In this document: piece by piece, positions 6,927 through 10,310 of the stretch
How the letters are laid out: every line of letters starts with the position of its first letter
How positions within the stretch are numbered: position 1 is the first letter of the stretch
Notes under the pieces: model-generated
Database searches by the model: none
What the model saw: only the letters and a program-made list of their open reading frames with translations
What the model was told of the DNA's origin: nothing
Position numbers and translations under genes: made by a program
Assembly (NCBI GenBank): GCA_945910665.1
Contig: CAMDZK010000021.1
Location: 1-10,310, forward strand
DNA: 10,310 bases
From: an uncultured Peptostreptococcaceae bacterium
Lineage (GTDB): Bacteria > Bacillota > Clostridia > Tissierellales > Peptoniphilaceae
Direction of reading: 5' to 3'

Positions 6927-6953
6927 AAAATATACCCCATAGGGGTATATTTT
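6927..6953 (+). promoter_or_regulatory. CsoR operator at the copper operon promoter
   Basis: AAAATATACCCC (6927-6938) and GGGGTATATTTT (6942-6953) are a perfect 12-bp inverted repeat around a 3-bp spacer. The TACCCC-n3-GGGGTA core is the known CsoR operator pattern. It lies 17 bp before csoR, so CsoR should repress its own operon until Cu(I) binds. A candidate promoter, TTGGTT (6921-6926) with TATATT (6946-6951) and a long 19-bp spacer, overlaps the palindrome. The promoter boxes are uncertain, the operator is not. Confidence 0.88.
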
Positions 6954-6970
6954 GTTGTGGAGGGGATTGC

Positions 6971-7264
6971 ATGAATCATCACTGTAAAAAACCAAGTCCC
7001 AAAGCGGTCGAAGAACAAAAGAAATTGCTCTCACGTGTGAAAAGAATTGAGGGGCAAGTGCGAGGCATTCATCGTATGGTTGATGAAGAAGAATATTGCG
7101 ATGATATTATAAATCAAATCACGGCGACGCGTGCTGCACTTCGAGAAGTGCAAGTGCTTTTGTTAGAAAGCCATATAGAAAGCTGTGTAAAAGATCAAAT
7201 GATCGCAGGCGAAGATGACGTTGTGCCTGAACTTATAAAAACTGTACGAAGAATGGTGAAATAG
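6971..7264 (+). CDS. csoR: Copper-sensing transcriptional repressor CsoR
   Basis: A 97-residue all-helical repressor of the CsoR/RcnR family. The family blocks LLSRVKRIEGQVRGIHRMV and DIINQITATRAALREV are present. The Cu(I) ligand set is complete: Cys43 in EEYCDDI, and His68 and Cys72 in LLLESHIESCV, which marks a copper sensor rather than a nickel or sulfide sensor. Metal-free CsoR binds DNA and represses; Cu(I) binding releases it. GGAGGGG at 6959-6965 lies five bases before the ATG. The operator stands immediately upstream and copA begins nine bases after its stop, the classical csoR-copA arrangement. The N-terminal His-His-Cys may bind metal weakly but is not part of the known site. Confidence 0.95.
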   Translation: MNHHCKKPSPKAVEEQKKLLSRVKRIEGQVRGIHRMVDEEEYCDDIINQITATRAALREVQVLLLESHIESCVKDQMIAGEDDVVPELIKTVRRMVK

Positions 7265-7273
7265 GAGGTGCAG

Positions 7274-9769
7274 ATGAAGGAATATAAAGTCACAGGGATG
7301 ACCTGTGCCGCTTGTGAAAGGGCCGTTGACCGCGCAGTTCAGAAGGTAGATGGTGTTGAAAAGGTAGATATTAACTTGCTTTCTGGAAGGATGCGTGTTG
7401 AACAAGATGAAAGCGCCACGCAAAGTATACTCCAAGCCGTCAAAAATGCGGGGTATGATGCAGAAGAAGTAGGAGCGCAATCATCGGTTGAAGACACAGA
7501 AGACAACCATTTTGCGCAAGAAGCTAATCGACTTAAAAAGAGATTCATCGGTTCCCTTATTTTTATGATCCCTCTGATGTATGTAGCCATGGGACATATG
7601 ATTGGCGCTCCCTTGCCATCCTTTTTAACGGGAACCCAGAATCATCCAAACTTTGCCTTATTGCAATTTATTTTGACAATTCCTGTATTGTTTTTAAACC
7701 GAACCTATTTTATTCGAGGATTTCGTTCCCTTTTTAAAGGGTCACCGAATATGGACAGTCTGATTGCCATCGGATCAAGTGCTGCAGTTCTCTATGGAAT
7801 CTATGCACTCTTTCGCATGAATTATGCTATGGGCGTCGGAGATACGGAAACAGTCCATCATTTAGGAATGCAATTGTATTTTGAATCAGCCGTGATGATT
7901 CTTACATTGATTACGTTTGGTAAGTTTTTGGAAGCGCGGGCGAAAAGCCATACATCTGATGCCATTAAAAAACTCATGGAACTGGCACCGGAAGATGCCA
8001 TGGTCATTCGTGATGGGAAAGAAATGCGAGTCCCCACTTCAGAAATCGTCACAGGGGATACACTTATGATCCGACCTGGGGAAAGAACTCCTGTCGATGG
8101 TGTTGTGATGAAGGGAAGAAGTGCTGTAGATTTATCAGCGATTACAGGAGAAAGCATCCCCGTATCGATTGAAGAAGGCGATTCGATTGTTTCTGGCGCG
8201 GTAAATATGCAAGGAAGCTTCACCTATGAAGCGACAAAAGTAGGAGAAAATACGACGCTTGCACAGATTATTCGACTGGTGGAAGAAGCCAATACACAAA
8301 AAGCGCCCATTGCAAAATTAGCCGATCGGATTTCAGGCGTCTTCGTGCCGATTGTCATTGGGATCTCTTTGGCCAGCTTTCTTGTATGGTATTTTCTTTT
8401 GGGTGCAGATTTTGCTTTTGCATTGACCATTGCGATTTCTGTGCTTGTAATTTCTTGTCCATGTGCCTTAGGATTAGCGACTCCCGTTGCAATTATGGTG
8501 GGAACGGGGAAAGGCGCCAGCATGGGTGTGCTTGTAAAATCGGCTGAATCTTTGGAAGTGCTACATGATGCAAATGTAATGATTCTCGACAAAACAGGTA
8601 CAATTACAGAAGGAGAACCGATTGTTACGGATGTAGAAGTATTTGAAGGGGAAGAAATACCCTTTTTACAAATGGCCGCATCCATTGAAAAAGCATCAGA
8701 ACATCCATTGTCAAAGGCAATTCTCGCCTACACCGATGAGAAGGGCGTAAAAGCAGAGGAAGTGGAGGACTTTACCTCTCTTCCTGGCCTGGGTATTTCT
8801 GCCATCTATCAAGGCGAAAAGATTTATGCCGGGAATCAGCGTCTCCTCGATTCAATACAAGACGGGCAAGAGAAAGATCTGTTCCACCGCTATAGTATCG
8901 AAGGGAAGACACCGATGCTGTTTTTTACGGAGAACAAGGTGCTTGGATTAATTGCGGTAGCGGATAAAATCAAAAAAACGAGTCCACAGGCGATTCAAAT
9001 GCTTGGGGAAATGGGCATAGAGACGATGATGCTGACAGGCGATAATGAGCGAACGGCACAAGCCATTGCAAAACAGGCTGGTGTGAACCAAGTCATCGCA
9101 GATGTTATGCCACAAGATAAGGAAAATGTCGTTCGAGAAGCTATGGATAAAGGGAACATCGTCGCCATGGTTGGAGATGGGATTAATGACGCTCCCGCAT
9201 TAGCCCGTGCAGATGTGGGGGTTGCCATTGGCGCAGGAACAGATATTGCCATCGAATCGGCTGACATCGTATTGATGAAGAGTGATTTACAGGATTTAGT
9301 AACCGCAGTCGATTTGTCGAGAGCGACGATCCGAAATATAAAACAAAATCTATTTTGGGCTTTTTTCTATAATACTTTGGGTATACCTATAGCAGCGGGA
9401 ATTTTATATCCTCATTTTGGAATCTTAATGAATCCAATGATTGCCGCAGGAGCGATGAGCATCAGTTCGATTTTTGTCGTGACCAATGCTCTACGTCTTA
9501 ATTTATTTAAAAAAAGAACTGGGGATACAACTCCATTTATACAAGAAAAGGAGAACATTAAAATGAAAAAAGAAATAGAAATCAATGGTATGACCTGTGG
9601 ACATTGTGAAGGTCGCGTGAAAGACGCTTTGGAAAGCTTAGGATTAAAAGCAGAAGTTTCCCATGAAAAAGGAATCGCTGTCGTCGAAGGCGAAGTAGAT
9701 GAAAATGTCATCGTCGGGGCTGTGCAAGATGCTGGCTACGAAGTGACAAGCATTCACGACTGCAAATAA
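7274..9769 (+). CDS. copA: Copper-exporting P1B-type ATPase CopA with a C-terminal CopZ-like domain
   Basis: An 831-residue Cu(I) efflux pump. It has one N-terminal heavy-metal-binding domain (GMTCAAC, Cys11 and Cys14) and membrane segments from about residue 90. The actuator TGES is in LSAITGESIPVS, the transport motif Cys395-Pro-Cys397 is in ISCPCALGLATP, the phosphorylated Asp439 is in DKTGT, the nucleotide-domain SEHPLS follows, and the hinge GDGINDAP is at residues 634-641. The pump proper should end near LRLNLFKKR (about residue 748). A 15-residue linker and then a second metal-binding domain (GMTCGHC) continue in frame from residue 764, unlike ordinary CopA. AGGAGG at 7263-7268, overlapping the csoR stop, selects the ATG at 7274 over the GTG at 7268. 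CsoR should control it. Confidence 0.95.
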   Translation: MKEYKVTGMTCAACERAVDRAVQKVDGVEKVDINLLSGRMRVEQDESATQSILQAVKNAGYDAEEVGAQSSVEDTEDNHFAQEANRLKKRFIGSLIFMIPLMYVAMGHMIGAPLPSFLTGTQNHPNFALLQFILTIPVLFLNRTYFIRGFRSLFKGSPNMDSLIAIGSSAAVLYGIYALFRMNYAMGVGDTETVHHLGMQLYFESAVMILTLITFGKFLEARAKSHTSDAIKKLMELAPEDAMVIRDGKEMRVPTSEIVTGDTLMIRPGERTPVDGVVMKGRSAVDLSAITGESIPVSIEEGDSIVSGAVNMQGSFTYEATKVGENTTLAQIIRLVEEANTQKAPIAKLADRISGVFVPIVIGISLASFLVWYFLLGADFAFALTIAISVLVISCPCALGLATPVAIMVGTGKGASMGVLVKSAESLEVLHDANVMILDKTGTITEGEPIVTDVEVFEGEEIPFLQMAASIEKASEHPLSKAILAYTDEKGVKAEEVEDFTSLPGLGISAIYQGEKIYAGNQRLLDSIQDGQEKDLFHRYSIEGKTPMLFFTENKVLGLIAVADKIKKTSPQAIQMLGEMGIETMMLTGDNERTAQAIAKQAGVNQVIADVMPQDKENVVREAMDKGNIVAMVGDGINDAPALARADVGVAIGAGTDIAIESADIVLMKSDLQDLVTAVDLSRATIRNIKQNLFWAFFYNTLGIPIAAGILYPHFGILMNPMIAAGAMSISSIFVVTNALRLNLFKKRTGDTTPFIQEKENIKMKKEIEINGMTCGHCEGRVKDALESLGLKAEVSHEKGIAVVEGEVDENVIVGAVQDAGYEVTSIHDCK
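9563..9769 (+). CDS. Possible internally initiated CopZ copper chaperone (3' end of copA frame)
   Basis: The last 68 codons of the copA frame make a complete CopZ-sized protein: MKKEIEINGMTCGHCEGRV with Cu(I)-binding Cys12 and Cys15, followed by one ferredoxin-like domain. An in-frame ATG at 9563 has AAAAGGAG at 9546-9553 with a nine-base spacing, a good ribosome binding site of the sort expected for a separate gene. The GHC form of the motif differs from the pump's own GMTCAAC domain, as is usual for CopZ. The likeliest history is a copA-copZ pair whose intervening stop codon was lost. Both a fused protein and a free chaperone could therefore be made. No experimental support exists here, and the ATG may be only an internal Met. 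Confidence 0.5.
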   Translation: MKKEIEINGMTCGHCEGRVKDALESLGLKAEVSHEKGIAVVEGEVDENVIVGAVQDAGYEVTSIHDCK

Positions 9770-9779
9770 TTCTATGGTG

Positions 9780-9798
9780 TGATAAACAAGAGGCTTGC
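9780..9798 (+). repeat. Direct repeat, copy 1 (terminator-like arm)
   Basis: TGATAAACAAGAGGCTTGC recurs at 9949-9967 with one difference (A to G). In this copy AAGAGGC (9788-9794) can pair with GCCTCTT (9808-9814) over a 13-base loop, making a hairpin after copA. No T-tract follows, so it would be a poor terminator. Confidence 0.75.
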
Positions 9799-9825
9799 TT
9801 TATTCTTGCCTCTTAATAGGGGTCC

Positions 9826-9939
9826 GGTCACAGGAGTTCCTTACTCGGCACGCTCACGAACGAGCACGGATACTTCGTACCGTGTGAGAAGAAATTACAC
9901 GGCAAGATATGGCCGCGCGCAAGGAAGCTCCTGTTGACC
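9826..9939 (+). ncRNA. Unidentified structured RNA-like element between copA and the MATE gene
   Basis: The ends of this 114-base element pair: GGTCA-CAGGAG-TTCCTT (9826-9842) with AAGGAA-G-CTCCTG-T-TGACC (9921-9939). This gives 17 base pairs and two single-base bulges. Inside, CACGG-A-TAC (9865-9873) pairs with GTA-CCGTG (9877-9884). An alternative hairpin CCGTGT (9880-9885) with ACACGG (9897-9902) uses the same strand, so the two exclude each other. A small GCTC/GAGC hairpin (9852-9865) is also possible. It does not match any riboswitch, 6S, SRP, tmRNA or RNase P signature I know. A candidate promoter, GTGACA-16-AATAAT (9743-9770), lies inside the end of copA, and a terminator follows at 9955-9980. 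It could be a small RNA, a leader, or a short repeated DNA element with inverted ends. Strand is assumed from the terminator. Confidence 0.4.
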
Positions 9940-9948
9940 TCCCTCAAA

Positions 9949-9967
9949 TGATAGACAAGAGGCTTGC
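9949..9967 (+). repeat. Direct repeat, copy 2 (forms the terminator arm)
   Basis: TGATAGACAAGAGGCTTGC matches 9780-9798 at 18 of 19 positions. Here it forms the 5' side of a complete terminator hairpin. The two copies flank the structured element. Confidence 0.75.
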
Positions 9968-9980
9968 CTCTTGTTTTTTT
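9955..9980 (+). terminator. Intrinsic terminator before the MATE gene
   Basis: ACAAGAGGC (9955-9963) and GCCTCTTGT (9966-9974) are perfectly complementary around TT, so the real loop is probably CTTG. The stem runs straight into a seven-T tract (9974-9980). It closes the copper operon, or the transcript of the structured element before it. Confidence 0.9.
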
Positions 9981-9994
9981 ACGTCGAAGTTGTG

Positions 9995-10003
9995 TGCTAT
10001 AAT
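9995..10003 (+). promoter_or_regulatory. Extended -10 promoter of the MATE gene
   Basis: TGCTATAAT is a perfect TATAAT (9998-10003) with the TGn extension. No convincing -35 is seen; the region at the right distance is the T-tract of the preceding terminator. Transcription would start near 10010, giving a leader of about 74 bases. The leader holds only a small CGTC/GACG hairpin and no riboswitch I recognise. Confidence 0.75.
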
Positions 10004-10083
10004 ATAAAAGCATCTTGAGAAAGAAAGAATTTGAATGAACGGTCCACGTCTTTATGACGATGGAATAGTAAATAGAGGAAACT

Positions 10084-10310
10084 ATGAAAAAATCAAATGT
10101 GGAACGCATACTCCATGGAAACTTGGCGTCGAGTTTGTTCGTCGTCTCGCTTCCTTTAATGCTCAATAACTTAATACAAACTCTCTACAATTTAGGAGAT
10201 GCGCTTTGGGTGGGAAGAATGGGTCCTACGGAATTTGCGGCAACCTCTTTTGTATGGCCTGTTCTATTCTTCTTTATATCGATTGGGATTGGAATAAATA
10301 TGGCGGGTAC
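10084..10310 (+). CDS. MATE-family efflux transporter, N-terminal fragment
   Basis: The reading frame is open to the window edge, giving about 75 residues of a longer membrane protein. It begins MKKSNVERILHGNLASSLF and continues with SLPLMLNNLIQTLYNLGDALWVGRMGP, the first transmembrane block of MATE (NorM-like) transporters, then a second hydrophobic segment FVWPVLFFFISIGIGINMAG. MATE proteins expel cationic drugs and metabolites using Na+ or H+ gradients; the substrate cannot be read from the fragment. The ATG at 10084 is preceded by AGAGGAA (10074-10080). It has its own promoter and is separated from copA by a terminator, so it is probably not part of the copper regulon. Confidence 0.88.
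   Translation, partial: MKKSNVERILHGNLASSLFVVSLPLMLNNLIQTLYNLGDALWVGRMGPTEFAATSFVWPVLFFFISIGIGINMAG

Noticed and set aside
8224..8685. A 153-codon minus-strand open frame inside copA
   Set aside because: It is a shadow of the conserved P-type ATPase coding sequence. Its composition (Ser/Thr/Ala/Ile rich) is what antisense reading of such a gene gives.
9826..9939. MITE or other non-autonomous transposable element with inverted ends
   Set aside because: The ends are inverted repeats, but no clean target-site duplication is visible directly outside them and no second copy exists in the window. It is kept only as an alternative to a structured RNA.
9828..10166. A 112-codon minus-strand open frame across the copA-MATE intergenic region
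   Set aside because: It overlaps a strong terminator, a promoter and the start of the MATE gene on the other strand, and shows no recognisable protein features.

Overview
The window looks like a low-GC Gram-positive (Bacillota) chromosome, most likely a Clostridia/Tissierellia-type anaerobe or close relative. The signs are strong AGGAGG-type ribosome binding sites, sigma-A promoters with near-consensus boxes, a tRNA-Met T-box leader in front of metNIQ, intrinsic terminators with T-tracts, and a CsoR-controlled copper operon. The species is not recognisable from sequence reading alone. Every complete gene is on the + strand, and no mobile-element protein, CRISPR array, rRNA or tRNA gene was seen.

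Layout. Positions 2-1384 hold the C-terminal part of a UvrD-type helicase/PD-(D/E)XK nuclease (AddA/RecB-like) that begins outside the window. A YpfJ-type membrane-anchored zinc metallopeptidase follows (1423-2301). A consensus promoter (2305-2333) and a Met-specific T-box leader (about 2351-2605) then control the methionine ABC importer metN-metI-metQ (2621-5049), which ends in a terminator at 5057-5101. The next unit (5155-6876) is a tight three-gene operon: a membrane-anchored J-domain protein with a Gln/Tyr/Gly-rich linker, a zincin-like HExxH protein, and a small protein with what looks like a ruined P-loop. It ends in a terminator at 6889-6922. A perfect CsoR operator palindrome (6927-6953) precedes csoR (6971-7264) and a copper P1B-ATPase gene (7274-9769). 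The ATPase carries a CopZ-like domain fused at its C-terminus, with its own internal ribosome binding site and ATG. Between copA and the final, partial MATE transporter gene (10084 to window end) lies about 310 bp without a protein gene. That stretch contains a duplicated terminator-like hairpin, a well-paired RNA-like domain of about 115 nt, and a promoter for the MATE gene.

How the genes work together. Uncharged tRNA-Met should open the T-box and allow production of the MetNIQ methionine importer. Cu(I) should release CsoR and allow production of the exporter CopA and, through fusion and/or internal initiation, a CopZ-type copper chaperone. The J-domain/zincin/P-loop-like trio is probably co-translated, but its function is unknown. 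The most interesting places for a second look are the copA-copZ fusion with a preserved internal start, the structured region at 9780-9980, and the three-gene operon of 5155-6876.
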